The notes: generated by a model from the letters alone, not told the origin. A DNA stretch of 64,000 nt from Planobacterium oryzisoli (GCF_015354315.1 NZ_JADKYY010000001.1:186001-250000), one strand, 5' to 3'; numbered from the stretch's first letter, positions 23,780-33,282 are shown. Numbers and translations are program-made.

Positions 23780-26296
23780 ATGCAAAACGCTTCTTTAAAT
23801 GATGTTTTCAGGCAAAACGTTGAAAACAAATACCAGATTTACAACGCTCTTTTCATGAGTCTTCCGTACGATAAGATGACCAATATCGGAATGCTCTTGC
23901 CCTTCCTTTATGAAGAGAGCCGTACGGGCTATGAGAAGGGACAGAGTCCGGAAGAGATTATGGAGGAATTCTTTACGAGCCATACCACGCTTAGCGATTC
24001 CAAAGCACGTATAGAACTTCTCTTTAAGCTAGTACAGTATATCGAACGCCAGGTGGTGCTTTTTGACAGCATTGAGGATGCCGCCTTTGAGGATTTGCAC
24101 CCCAAGGGCAGTTACCAGGATCTGGAAAAACTACTGGACGACAAACATCTCCCAGAGGATAAGCTCAAAGGGCTTGGTGTGCGCGTGGTTTTTACCGCGC
24201 ACCCTACGCAATTTTATCCCAATGCCGTACAAAGGATTCTGCACGACCTTCGCAGCGCTATTTCCAAGGATGATATAGCGCAGATCGATATGCTTTTGCA
24301 GCAATTAGGCAAGACCCCATTTGTTAATAAGACCAAGCCTTCGCCACTCGATGAGGCCCTTAGTATAATCTATTACCTACGGTATGTGTACTACGACTCA
24401 CTTGGGCAGTTGTACACCACCCTAAAAGAGAGATGCAAGCATCGCGGCATCACTCTTCATAGACCCTTGGAACTGGGCTTCTGGCCCGGAGGGGACCGGG
24501 ATGGAAATCCATTTGTTACCACTGAAATCACCCGCCAGGTGGCAAAAGAACTCAAACTGGCCGTTCTTAAGTCCTACTATAACCATTTAAAGGAAATCAG
24601 ACGCCGTCTAACCTTCCGTGGAGTGGAAGAAAAACTCACGGTACTTAGTAATTTGCTCTATAAGGCCATTACCACAAGTACGGAAGAGGTGGACACTCCG
24701 CTGTTGATGGGCCATATAGAAGGGGCTATGGAGGTTATTAGGCAAGACCATAACGGTCTTTTCCTGAACTTGCTAGAGGATCTACGGGACCGTGTCGAAC
24801 TCTTTGGAGTGCACTTCGCTACCCTGGATATACGGCAGGACAGCAGGGTGCATCAGAGCGTAATGGATGAAATACTAAGGCAAATCCTTCCGGGATACCA
24901 ACCCCAGGAGTTTTCCCTATCGGCCCTTTTGGATCAAGGGGGAAAAGTGACCCACGGGCTGTTAAGTACTACCGCGCAAGATACGCTCGCCATGGTGGAA
25001 GCAGTGCGCGATATTCAGAAAGAGAACGGAATTGAGGGTCTGCACCGCTACATCATTTCCAATGCGACTACCAAGCGGGACGTGGAAAATGTATATGGAT
25101 TTTTCCTTTTGCAGGGCTATTCTTCGGCCGAAATTGACATAGATATTGTTCCACTCTTTGAAACCATGGAAGGAATGGAAAATGCTGCATTAGTGATGGA
25201 GTCTCTCTATAGCGATCCACTCTACAGTGCCCACTTAACAAGACGTGGAGCCAAGCAAACCATTATGCTCGGTTTCTCGGACGGTACCAAGGACGGAGGC
25301 TATTTAACCGCCAATTGGGAAATCTACCGTACCAAGGAGGTTCTTACCGAAGTCTCGAGGCGCTTTGGAATTCAGGTGGTGTTTTTTGATGGCAGAGGAG
25401 GCCCTCCCGCCCGAGGCGGTGGTAAGACCCATGATTTCTATGCCTCCCAGGGACCCACCATTGAAAACCGCAGAATCGAACTTACGATTCAGGGGCAGAC
25501 CATCACTAGCGTGTACGGCAACCGTTTACAGGCCCAGTATAATTTTGGGCAGCTGCTTGCAGCTGCCATGGAGAGCAGACTCTCCCAAAGCCCTAAAGCA
25601 CTGCTAGATTCCCGGCAGCGGGAACTTATATCCAGGTTATCGGAACTTAGCTTTAAGAAGTACACGGAGCTAAAGAACCATCCCCTTTTTGTTCCTTATC
25701 TGGAAAACCGAAGTACACTTCCGTACTACGGCAGGACCAATATAGGTTCGCGGCCTTCCAAGAGAGGTGGGGGAGCGCAGGCACTGAATTTTCAAGATCT
25801 ACGGGCCATACCTTTTGTAGGGTCCTGGTCCCAGCTCAAACAGAATGTTCCGGGATATTTCGGATTTGGATCAGCCCTCAGAGCCCTAAAAGAAGCCGGA
25901 CACATGGAGGAGTTGAAGGAACTCTACAGAAATAGCGCGTTTTTTAGAACCCTGGTACTGAATTCTATGATGAGTATGAACAAATCCTACTTTCCGCTTA
26001 CTTCCTATATGAAAAAGGATCCGGTGTATGGGGGTTTTTGGAATATCCTGTATGAAGAATACGAGCTGTCCAAAACACTCATGCTGGAACTAACCGGCCA
26101 GACCATTTTGCAGCAGGACGAGCCACTCTCTAGAAAATCGGTGCGCATGAGAGAAAAAATGGTCCTACCCCTACTTACTATCCAGCAGTTTGCACTGATG
26201 CAAATTCAAAAGGGGGATCCCCTTTCCGAACTTTATGAGAAGCTGGTCGTACGTTCCCTTTTTGGAAATATCAATGCCAGCAGAAACTCCGCCTAA
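23780..26296 (+). CDS. ppc: Phosphoenolpyruvate carboxylase, divergent short form
   Basis: This enzyme adds bicarbonate to phosphoenolpyruvate to make oxaloacetate, refilling the TCA cycle. The 838-aa chain is shorter than the usual 880-950. The first active-site His is His141 in FTAHPTQF (usually HPTE). GGDRDGNPFVT and the Lys-containing MLGFSDGTKDGG are present. The mobile glycine loop reads FFDGRGGPPARGGG (Asp537 where most enzymes have His in FHGRGG; Arg545 kept). The chain ends RNSA where the usual tail is RNTG. These changes seem characteristic of a Bacteroidota branch, so activity is likely kept. It sits alone with its own promoter. Confidence 0.92.
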   Translation: MQNASLNDVFRQNVENKYQIYNALFMSLPYDKMTNIGMLLPFLYEESRTGYEKGQSPEEIMEEFFTSHTTLSDSKARIELLFKLVQYIERQVVLFDSIEDAAFEDLHPKGSYQDLEKLLDDKHLPEDKLKGLGVRVVFTAHPTQFYPNAVQRILHDLRSAISKDDIAQIDMLLQQLGKTPFVNKTKPSPLDEALSIIYYLRYVYYDSLGQLYTTLKERCKHRGITLHRPLELGFWPGGDRDGNPFVTTEITRQVAKELKLAVLKSYYNHLKEIRRRLTFRGVEEKLTVLSNLLYKAITTSTEEVDTPLLMGHIEGAMEVIRQDHNGLFLNLLEDLRDRVELFGVHFATLDIRQDSRVHQSVMDEILRQILPGYQPQEFSLSALLDQGGKVTHGLLSTTAQDTLAMVEAVRDIQKENGIEGLHRYIISNATTKRDVENVYGFFLLQGYSSAEIDIDIVPLFETMEGMENAALVMESLYSDPLYSAHLTRRGAKQTIMLGFSDGTKDGGYLTANWEIYRTKEVLTEVSRRFGIQVVFFDGRGGPPARGGGKTHDFYASQGPTIENRRIELTIQGQTITSVYGNRLQAQYNFGQLLAAAMESRLSQSPKALLDSRQRELISRLSELSFKKYTELKNHPLFVPYLENRSTLPYYGRTNIGSRPSKRGGGAQALNFQDLRAIPFVGSWSQLKQNVPGYFGFGSALRALKEAGHMEELKELYRNSAFFRTLVLNSMMSMNKSYFPLTSYMKKDPVYGGFWNILYEEYELSKTLMLELTGQTILQQDEPLSRKSVRMREKMVLPLLTIQQFALMQIQKGDPLSELYEKLVVRSLFGNINASRNSA

Positions 26297-26322
26297 TATT
26301 TTTTTAAGTCTTCAATTAACCT

Positions 26323-26330
26323 TAAATTTG
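26323..26330 (+). promoter_or_regulatory. Promoter of the aminotransferase-galE unit (-7 box)
   Basis: TAAATTTG, a full TAnnTTTG match, 60 bases before the ATG at 26391. Confidence 0.6.
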
Positions 26331-26390
26331 AAAAATATGCGGTGCTTGCAAAGCAGAAACAGTAGCTAGCGAGCAGACAAATTATAAACT

Positions 26391-27521
26391 ATGAGAAAAA
26401 TTCAGATGGTTGACCTGCAGAGTCAATACTATAAAATTAAACCGGAAGTGGATAACGCAATGCTAAATGTGCTGGACTCTGCTGCCTTTATAAACGGCCC
26501 CGAAGTCAAACTCTTTCAGAAAGAGCTGGAGGACTATTTACAGATTCCCCACGTAATACCTTGCGCCAACGGGACCGATGCCCTTCAAATTGCTCTAATG
26601 GCCCTGGACCTAAAACCTGGTGATGAGGTAATTACGGCAGACTTTACCTTTGCGGCAACCGTAGAGGTGATTCATCTGCTCGGTCTAAAAGCCGTATTAG
26701 TGGATGTAAACTACGATACGTTTACCATTGATCCAGAACAGATTAGAAAAGCCATTACTCCACGTACGCGGGCCATTATTCCAGTGCATCTCTTTGGTCA
26801 GTGTGCCGATATGGAGGAGATCTTGGAGATAGCAAAAGTCCACCAACTGCATGTAATCGAAGACAACGCGCAGGCCATAGGTGCGGAGTACACCTTTAGT
26901 GATGGTACAGTGAAGAAGTCTGGTACGATGGGGGTTTTAGGTACCACCTCGTTCTTTCCGTCCAAGAACTTAGGATGTTATGGTGATGGTGGAGCCGTCT
27001 TTACCAGCGACGATGCCTTGGCACACAAGATCCGCGGTATTGTAAACCACGGGATGTACGAGAGGTACTACCACGACGAGGTCGGGGTAAATTCACGTTT
27101 AGACAGCATTCAGGCGGCCGTCTTGAGGAAAAAACTTCCCAATCTTGATCTCTATAACGAAGCAAGGCGTAAGGCCGCAGACTTTTACGATGAGGCCTTT
27201 TCTGGACATAGCGATCTGCTTATACCGGTGCGAAGCTCCCAATCGACCCATGTGTTCCATCAGTATACGTTACGTATAAAAAACCAAAGGCGCGGAGCAC
27301 TTCAAGAGTACCTTCAGGAGCACGATATCCCGTCCATGATTTACTATCCGGTGGCACTACGTAAACAAAAAGCGTATTTCCAGCAGAGTGATGACAAGGA
27401 TTTTGAGAGCACGGATAAACTACTCGGGGAGGTGCTTTCCCTACCTATGCACACAGAACTAGACGAAGAACAGCTCAAATACATTACCGATACTGTTCTT
27501 GAATTTTTTAAAGGCGAGTAA
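26391..27521 (+). CDS. DegT/DnrJ/EryC1/StrS-family sugar aminotransferase
   Basis: A 376-aa PLP-dependent enzyme that transaminates keto-sugar nucleotides for polysaccharide or glycan synthesis. The N-terminus MVDLQSQYYKIKPEV is typical, and the cofactor Lys is in SFFPSKNLGCYGDGGA. Other landmarks are CANGTDALQIAL, TADFTFAATVEVI and VIEDNAQAIGAEY. The closest named group by appearance is WbpE-like, acting on UDP-3-keto-GlcNAc(A), but this is inference. galE starts on the next base after its stop (TAA-ATG), so the two are a translationally coupled pair. No other capsule or O-antigen genes are nearby. Confidence 0.9.
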   Translation: MRKIQMVDLQSQYYKIKPEVDNAMLNVLDSAAFINGPEVKLFQKELEDYLQIPHVIPCANGTDALQIALMALDLKPGDEVITADFTFAATVEVIHLLGLKAVLVDVNYDTFTIDPEQIRKAITPRTRAIIPVHLFGQCADMEEILEIAKVHQLHVIEDNAQAIGAEYTFSDGTVKKSGTMGVLGTTSFFPSKNLGCYGDGGAVFTSDDALAHKIRGIVNHGMYERYYHDEVGVNSRLDSIQAAVLRKKLPNLDLYNEARRKAADFYDEAFSGHSDLLIPVRSSQSTHVFHQYTLRIKNQRRGALQEYLQEHDIPSMIYYPVALRKQKAYFQQSDDKDFESTDKLLGEVLSLPMHTELDEEQLKYITDTVLEFFKGE

Positions 27522-28547
27522 ATGGCAATTCTTGTAACGGGAGGATTAGGATATATCGGGTCCCATACGGTAGTGGAACTACAGAAGAGTGGATTTGAGG
27601 TTGTAATTGTGGATGACCTTTCCAATTCAGAGCGATTCATCCTAGAAAACATTGAGAAAGTGTCCGGTACTGCGCCGGTGTTCTATCCCTTTGACCTGAA
27701 GCGCAGAGAACTGTTAAGCCAACTGCTCGATGCGCACACCATAGAGGGTTGCATCAATTTTGCGGCCTACAAAGCTGTAGGGGAAAGCCAGGTAATTCCG
27801 CTCGACTACTACGAAAACAATCTGGTGACACTTATCAATCTCCTGCAGGAATTTAAAGAGAGAAATATTTCCAATTTTATATTCAGTTCTTCATGCACGG
27901 TGTACGGACAGGCCGATCACATGCCAATTGATGAGAGTGCTCCACTCAAAGCACCGGAAAGCAGCTACGGGAAGACCAAACAGATGGGGGAACAGATTCT
28001 GATGGATTTTGCGCAGGCCCATGAAAAGAAAGTCTCCCTTTTGAGGTATTTCAATCCTATAGGGGCGCATCCCAGTGCTTTGCTCGGCGAGCTGCCCATT
28101 GGAATTCCAAACAATTTGGTCCCTTACGTAACGCAGACTGCGGCAGGAATTAGAGAATCATTAAGTATTTTCGGCTCGGATTATCCCACCAAGGACGGTA
28201 CTGCCGTTAGGGATTACATTTATGTGGTGGATTTAGCAAGGGCACACGTGGCAGCACTGCAGAAATTGCTCTCAGAAACGGAGCCAACCGCAGTAGACAT
28301 ATACAATTTGGGCACAGGCGAAGGATCCTCTGTGCTTGAAATAGTTAAGACCTTTGAGCGTGCCAACAATGTCTCAGTACCTTATGCCATTACAGGGCGA
28401 AGGGAAGGAGATATAACCATAGCCTATGCCGATGCCTCCAAGGCAGAGAAAGAGCTTAACTGGAAGGCTTCCACACCCCTGGATCAGGCACTTAAAACTA
28501 CTTGGGCATGGCAGCAATATCTAGAATCCCGCAGCGCCAACCAGTAA
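27522..28547 (+). CDS. galE: UDP-glucose 4-epimerase
   Basis: The 341-aa protein interconverts UDP-glucose and UDP-galactose (or the N-acetyl forms) with bound NAD. The Rossmann motif is GGLGYIGSH near the start; the active site has SSSCTVYG and YGKTKQMGE (Tyr and Lys of YxxxK), and FNPIGAHPSALLGE is a GalE hallmark. Length is typical (338 in E. coli). It is directly coupled to the aminotransferase gene, which suggests that both serve a glycan pathway rather than galactose catabolism. A long hairpin terminator follows. Confidence 0.95.
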   Translation: MAILVTGGLGYIGSHTVVELQKSGFEVVIVDDLSNSERFILENIEKVSGTAPVFYPFDLKRRELLSQLLDAHTIEGCINFAAYKAVGESQVIPLDYYENNLVTLINLLQEFKERNISNFIFSSSCTVYGQADHMPIDESAPLKAPESSYGKTKQMGEQILMDFAQAHEKKVSLLRYFNPIGAHPSALLGELPIGIPNNLVPYVTQTAAGIRESLSIFGSDYPTKDGTAVRDYIYVVDLARAHVAALQKLLSETEPTAVDIYNLGTGEGSSVLEIVKTFERANNVSVPYAITGRREGDITIAYADASKAEKELNWKASTPLDQALKTTWAWQQYLESRSANQ

Positions 28548-28616
28548 AATAGGACTAAAGTAACTGGAACGTAAGCAAATACTATTATTGTATAATAAAT
28601 AAAAAAGGACGGTCTA

Positions 28617-28663
28617 AATAAACTGCCCCCAAAAAGTTAGACACTTTTTAGGGGCAGTTTATT
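28617..28663. terminator. Long bidirectional hairpin terminator (recurring type)
   Basis: Arms AATAAACTGCCCC (28617-28629) and its complement (28651-28663) enclose a second 7-bp stem AAAAAGT / ACTTTTT after one mismatch, loop TAGAC. It lies between convergent galE and an outer membrane protein gene. The core TGCCCCnAAAAAGT..ACTTTTTnGGGGCA recurs at 52444. Confidence 0.88.
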
Positions 28664-28703
28664 ATTTTGTAGCAATCAATTGCTTCATTTATCAGCCACT
28701 GAA

Positions 28704-31235
28704 TTACATTGGTGGCATTTCATCCTCTCCGCCTGCATTGGAGTTTATGTCTTTCTTGTTACGTGGCTGATCTACGCGGTCTCCCTGACGGAATCGGTAC
28801 GTAAAGGAAAGTGAGAATTGACGTGGCATCCACTGCATATAGGATTTTCTCTCAAAGCCTTCACCAAAGGTATAAAAGGTACGGTTTCGGGTGTTGAAAA
28901 TATCCTGGATATTGAAACTGAAGGTTCCGTTACCGTCCCATATAGTCTTGGAGGCACCAAAGTTGAGTGCATACATGGGGTCTTGCTTGCTGGTATCGGT
29001 CTTCTGTCCTCCACGGAAGAATCCTTGTAGTTGCATGGTAAAGGTACGGTCCACCTTAAAGGTAGTGTTGAGTCGGGCGCGGGTGGAGAATCCTTCGCCA
29101 TTGAAGGAAAGAGTCACCGGGGTGGCCACACCGTCCACCAACGAATTGTAGGTGAATTCCCCTTCGCTGCGGTATCCGAACAAATCTACATTACCCATTA
29201 ACTTTAGCCAGGAAATAGGGTCGTAGGTGAAGTTTAGGTCCAAACCGTAGCGCTGCTCGTTGCCTATGTTGTAGGGCTTGGTTTCAAATCGCTGCCTCTC
29301 GAAGTTGTACAGGTTCACCATTTGGGTTTCGTCCTCCTCGTGGTTGAAGTATAGGGTAGGATTCAGTGTAATCTTTCTTTTCTGAAGGCTGTACCCCAGC
29401 TCAAAGGAGTTGACATAGGATGGATTCAGGTCCGGATTACCACTAAATATATTATCACTGTCGTTATAGCTGTTGAATGGAACCAAAAACCAGGAACGTG
29501 GCCGGTTGATTCGGCGTGAATAGTTCAATAGCAATTGGTTGTTCTGCGCTAGGTCGTAGCTGAAAAATACCGAAGGGAATAAGTTGTTATAGCTCTTGCT
29601 GATGGCAGGTTCCTGGGAGGTGAGGTTTCTAAAATCCACATCCACTTTGGATATTTCATCCCGAAGGCCAAGCTGGTAGGCAAATTTCTCTCCAATCCGG
29701 CTTTTAAACTGCACGTAAAAGGCGTTGAACATTTCTTTATAATTCGTCACGCTGGTGAAGTCAGGATTAACGATTCCTTCGTTCCACACGGCATAATCGT
29801 AGTCGTTTACATTACGGTCAAAACGGTATCCGGCTTCAATTTTTGCATTTTCGCCTAGTGGGAGCTCGTAATCTACTTTACCTATAACCGTGCTGTTTTC
29901 TGTATTCTGAAGGGTTTCATCCAAGCGGAAATAGGCTCCGTTTCTAGTCTCGGTAATGTCGTTGATTCCTTCCGACTGGTTCTTCTGTAAGCTCACAGAG
30001 ACGGATATATTCTGTCCTTTGTCGCCAATCTTATGGTCTACGCCAAAATCGGCCTGCAGGGCTTTATTTTCATTGTTTCCAAGTGTGGTACGAATTTTCT
30101 GTAGCGGATAGAGCGTCGAGGTATTGGAATTATCGATACCGTTGTAGGTCATTGCAGTACTTACAGTTCCTTCACTATCGCCTTGAAAACTTCTGGTGGA
30201 TATGGAGATGTTGGCCGAGGTCTTGTCTGTGAAATCGTACACTAATCCCGCCGTAGCGTTATAGTTTTTCATTTCGTTGTTATTTTCTGACTCCGCATTG
30301 GAGGTAAGAAGCTGCTGTGCTATCCCGCGGTTGTCAAAGGTAGCGTAGTTATTATTCTCCCCTTTGTTTTCGCGGTACCCACCACCACCGTTCACAAACC
30401 ACGTGGCATTGCCCCTTCTCCAACTCAGGTTGGTGTTTAGGTTGGTATTGGGTAAATACCCTACCGTTCCGGTAACGCTGCCGTTGAATCCAACGCGCTT
30501 GTTTTTCTTAAGGATAATATTAAGGATACCGGCCGTTCCAGAAGCTTCGAATTTAGAGGAAGGGTTGGTAATTACCTCGATTCTCTCGATCTGGTCTGCT
30601 GGAATACTCTGCAGCGCATTGGCACCATCGTCTATTCCAAGAAGCGCCGAGGGTTTACCGTTGATAAGAAAACGTACGTTTGAATTTCCCCGCATAGAGA
30701 CAGTGCCGTCGGTATCTACCGAAACCGAAGGAACGTTCTGAAGTACATCCTGGAGGTTTCCTCCCTTGCTGATTACATCCGTGGATGGATCATAGGTCTT
30801 TTTATCCAATTCTACTCGGTAGGGTCTTGCCGTGGCCGTGATGGTTACTCCTTCAATATTCTGTGTAGGGGTAATGGTTGCGCTCTGTTCAGGATCCAGC
30901 ATTATGGTCTCTACCGTACCCCCGCGAACTTGTCTGCCTGCCGCAGTGAATGGTTTGAAATCGATGGCTTCAATACCCACCGTATAGACTCCTGGAGCAA
31001 CCTGTAGACTGTACTGACCGTTTTCGTCCGTTAGGGTGGCATCACTGAGTAGTTTGTTGGTAGGGTGGGAATAGGTCACCGAAGCATAGGCTACGGGATT
31101 GTTCTGCTTGTCAGTCACTTTTCCTGTAATACTGACCTTCTCCTGTGCAAAAGCCATTGCGGCCGCCGATAGTAGGATCGTTAGTCCTAATGTTTTCCGG
31201 GTAAAATTCTGGGAAATTTCTGTTTTAATCATCAA
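28704..31235 (-). CDS. Outer membrane beta-barrel protein with carboxypeptidase-regulatory domain (TonB-receptor-like)
   Basis: This 843-aa secreted protein starts with a signal peptide (LGLTILLSAAAMAFAQ, ending near residue 30). A carboxypeptidase-D-like fold follows (VSITGKVTDKQNNPVAYASV, residues 33-120), then a TonB plug-like domain (VLQNVPSVSVDTDGTVSMRG; IPADQIERIEVITNPSSKFEASGTAGILNI) and a barrel of the PF14905 type (OMP_b-brl_3). The tail after the last strand is Asp- and Gly-rich (NAGGEDEMPPM). Such proteins are usually called TonB-dependent receptors, but no SusD partner is next to it and cargo is unknown. It is monocistronic. Confidence 0.88.
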   Translation of the reverse strand: MMIKTEISQNFTRKTLGLTILLSAAAMAFAQEKVSITGKVTDKQNNPVAYASVTYSHPTNKLLSDATLTDENGQYSLQVAPGVYTVGIEAIDFKPFTAAGRQVRGGTVETIMLDPEQSATITPTQNIEGVTITATARPYRVELDKKTYDPSTDVISKGGNLQDVLQNVPSVSVDTDGTVSMRGNSNVRFLINGKPSALLGIDDGANALQSIPADQIERIEVITNPSSKFEASGTAGILNIILKKNKRVGFNGSVTGTVGYLPNTNLNTNLSWRRGNATWFVNGGGGYRENKGENNNYATFDNRGIAQQLLTSNAESENNNEMKNYNATAGLVYDFTDKTSANISISTRSFQGDSEGTVSTAMTYNGIDNSNTSTLYPLQKIRTTLGNNENKALQADFGVDHKIGDKGQNISVSVSLQKNQSEGINDITETRNGAYFRLDETLQNTENSTVIGKVDYELPLGENAKIEAGYRFDRNVNDYDYAVWNEGIVNPDFTSVTNYKEMFNAFYVQFKSRIGEKFAYQLGLRDEISKVDVDFRNLTSQEPAISKSYNNLFPSVFFSYDLAQNNQLLLNYSRRINRPRSWFLVPFNSYNDSDNIFSGNPDLNPSYVNSFELGYSLQKRKITLNPTLYFNHEEDETQMVNLYNFERQRFETKPYNIGNEQRYGLDLNFTYDPISWLKLMGNVDLFGYRSEGEFTYNSLVDGVATPVTLSFNGEGFSTRARLNTTFKVDRTFTMQLQGFFRGGQKTDTSKQDPMYALNFGASKTIWDGNGTFSFNIQDIFNTRNRTFYTFGEGFERKSYMQWMPRQFSLSFTYRFRQGDRVDQPRNKKDINSNAGGEDEMPPM

Positions 31236-31308
31236 GTTTAATTTGTCAGGAATTCTAAGGGAATCCTGTGAGTTCTACGTTTGTTTTTTTAGTTAATAGT
31301 TCTTCTGT

Positions 31309-31330
31309 ATGGTGCTTTTTGAAGCATCAT
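31309..31330. repeat. Inverted repeat upstream of the outer membrane barrel gene
   Basis: ATGGTGCTT and AAGCATCAT form 9-base arms with one mismatch around a 4-base loop, 74 bases before the ATG. No T-run follows on either side, so an operator or RNA structure is more likely than a terminator. Confidence 0.4.
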
Positions 31331-31350
31331 ACCCGTATTAGACACAACAA

Positions 31351-31374
31351 ACCCCGAAATGTTAAAATCGGGGT
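31351..31374 (-). terminator. mltG operon terminator
   Basis: On the minus strand a 7-bp stem (ACCCCGA / TCGGGGT) with a 10-base loop is followed by TTGTTGTG, 23 bases after the mltG stop. The tail is only moderately T-rich. Confidence 0.65.
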
Positions 31375-31396
31375 CTCTTAAAATGTGTTAAAGTTC

Positions 31397-32422
31397 TTAG
31401 CGAATGTTTTTAGAATTGAGCCACTGTTGGTAGTCGCGTGCATTTTTCACGTGCTCACGGTCGTTTGCCGTAAACCGGTGGTAGCCCTGCCGGTCCGGGT
31501 CCGCGGCCATAAATAGGTAGTTGTGCTTTTCAGGGCTGAGTACCGCATCCACCGAATTTTTATCCACCACACAAATGGGACCTGGAGGTATACCTTCGTT
31601 TGCGTAGGTATTGTAAGGCGAGGGGTGGCGCAGATGCTTGTACAGCACTCTTTTTATGTCTTGGGTAAAGCCGGTGTCTTTGTTGATTGCATAGATTACG
31701 GTAGGGTCGCTCTGGAGTTTCATGCCACGGGACACCCGATTCAGGTACAGTCCTGCAATGGTGCGCTGTTCGTCTTTCATGCCACCCGATTCCTTATAGA
31801 CGATAGAGGCCAGTGCATAGATCTCTCGGCGGGATAATCCGGACTGGGACTGAAGTTTTACCCTTTCCGGAGTCCAGAACTTGTTGTACTGGTCTTCAAA
31901 TTTGGAAAAGAACTCTTCCGGGGTCACGGTCCAGAAAAAATTGTAGGTATCAATGAAAAAGTAGTGTTTGAGATCTTCGGCATTGGAAAGGCCTTTGCTT
32001 TTGGCAATGCTGTCAAACTTTTTAATGAAGGAAAGAGAATCCAGCTCCGTTCTGCGAGATACCCTTCCCATCATCTGGTACACGTCTCCAAAATCGCCAA
32101 TTCGAAAACTAAGATCCACCTGGTTGCCATTTTTGATCATTTCAACGAGCTGCATGTTGCTTTTCCCTTCAACGATACGGTACCTTCCTGGGTGGAAAAT
32201 CTTATCCATATTTTCACTCTCCGCAACGTTTTTAAAACTCTCTACATTTTTCAGATAAGGCGAGATACTGTCCAGGATCTGGGTGTAGCTTGCTCCGGTA
32301 GGGATATGGAAATACCCCTCTTGGGCGACATTGCCCTGTTTGTGTTTTTTGTAGTAGTTTATTCCAATAATCACTGCAAGTACGGCTGCGATTGCCAAAA
32401 TGATGGTTAGTTTCTTTTTCAT
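31397..32422 (-). CDS. mltG: Endolytic transglycosylase MltG
   Basis: This 341-aa inner membrane protein cleaves nascent peptidoglycan strands and sets glycan length. One N-terminal helix (residues 5-22) anchors it, a LysM-like region follows and the YceG catalytic domain occupies the C-terminal half. Landmarks include ALASIVYKESG, LYLNRVSRGMKLQSDPTVIYA, YNTYANEGIPPGPI and YLFMAADPDRQGYHRF. The usual motif is ASIVEKET; here the first Glu is Tyr (Tyr209) and Glu211 is kept. It follows dapF after 18 bases, so the two form an operon. Confidence 0.94.
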   Translation of the reverse strand: MKKKLTIILAIAAVLAVIIGINYYKKHKQGNVAQEGYFHIPTGASYTQILDSISPYLKNVESFKNVAESENMDKIFHPGRYRIVEGKSNMQLVEMIKNGNQVDLSFRIGDFGDVYQMMGRVSRRTELDSLSFIKKFDSIAKSKGLSNAEDLKHYFFIDTYNFFWTVTPEEFFSKFEDQYNKFWTPERVKLQSQSGLSRREIYALASIVYKESGGMKDEQRTIAGLYLNRVSRGMKLQSDPTVIYAINKDTGFTQDIKRVLYKHLRHPSPYNTYANEGIPPGPICVVDKNSVDAVLSPEKHNYLFMAADPDRQGYHRFTANDREHVKNARDYQQWLNSKNIR

Positions 32423-32440
32423 AATTGAAAATCGGAAAAT

Positions 32441-33217
32441 TTAGACTAGGATTTCTCCTTTAAATACGTTTTTTGCTGGTCCTTCCAGCCAGATATTTTC
32501 AAAGGACCCGTCTGTTTTTTGACGGCCTCTTATGGTTAGTTCGCCGCCTACTACTTCGACAGCCACCTCACAGAGACCGTGCCTACTCATATGGACCAGT
32601 GCTGCTGCAGTAGCTCCCGTTCCACAGCTGAAGGTCTCATCCTCCACACCCCGCTCGTAGGTACGTATCTTGATTCTGCCCGGAGAAAGTTCCTGGCTAA
32701 AATTTACATTGATTCCTTCCTTTTTAAAAGGTTCTTCGTTTCTTTTATAGCGCCCTAAACTGGCCACCTCTATTTCAGAAACTTTTTCCACCGGACATAC
32801 CAAATGGGGCGATCCTGTATTTAGAATAAATTCCTCACCGTGGGGATGGATTGCCGATACGTCAACCATTCCAAGAGCGACAGAACCGTTGCGAATAGTA
32901 GCATGGTGCAAACCGTCTACCGCCATGAATCGGCAGCTTGAGGAAATAAGGCCCAAATCGTGGGCAAAAGCCACAATGCACCTTCCTCCATTTCCGCACA
33001 TGGTGCTTTGTGCGCCGTCGGAGTTGTAGTATACCATCTGAAAATCGTACTCCCTAGAATCTTCCAGAAGAATCAATCCGTCCGCTCCAATGCCAAAACG
33101 CCTGTGGCAGAGCCTTTCGATAATTTCTTGGGACTTAGGGAAAGAAAGGCTACGGTTGTCTACCATGATAAAATCATTTCCCGTGCCTTGGTATTTGAAA
33201 AACTCCACTGTATTCAT
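32441..33217 (-). CDS. dapF: Diaminopimelate epimerase
   Basis: This 258-aa cofactor-free racemase turns LL- into meso-diaminopimelate for lysine and peptidoglycan. The two catalytic cysteines are Cys74 in STMCGNGGRC and Cys198 in TFSCGTGATAAAL. The start FFKYQGTGNDFIMVDNR is characteristic. Its own -7 box lies 22 bases upstream, inside the gap to pnuC. It is followed closely by mltG, joining wall precursor synthesis and glycan processing. Confidence 0.96.
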   Translation of the reverse strand: MNTVEFFKYQGTGNDFIMVDNRSLSFPKSQEIIERLCHRRFGIGADGLILLEDSREYDFQMVYYNSDGAQSTMCGNGGRCIVAFAHDLGLISSSCRFMAVDGLHHATIRNGSVALGMVDVSAIHPHGEEFILNTGSPHLVCPVEKVSEIEVASLGRYKRNEEPFKKEGINVNFSQELSPGRIKIRTYERGVEDETFSCGTGATAAALVHMSRHGLCEVAVEVVGGELTIRGRQKTDGSFENIWLEGPAKNVFKGEILV

Positions 33218-33239
33218 ATGCTACGTGCCTATAAGTGGC

Positions 33240-33247
33240 CAAAGATA
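33240..33247 (-). promoter_or_regulatory. dapF -7 box
   Basis: TATCTTTG on the minus strand, a full TAnnTTTG match, 22 bases before the dapF ATG. Confidence 0.72.
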
Positions 33248-33282
33248 GTAAAATATGCTTTTTTTTTATTGCCCTGGGAAGG

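Noticed and set aside
28617-28663. The long hairpin as a remnant of an insertion sequence end
   Set aside because: No transposase, target duplication or second end is near, and position between convergent genes fits a terminator better.
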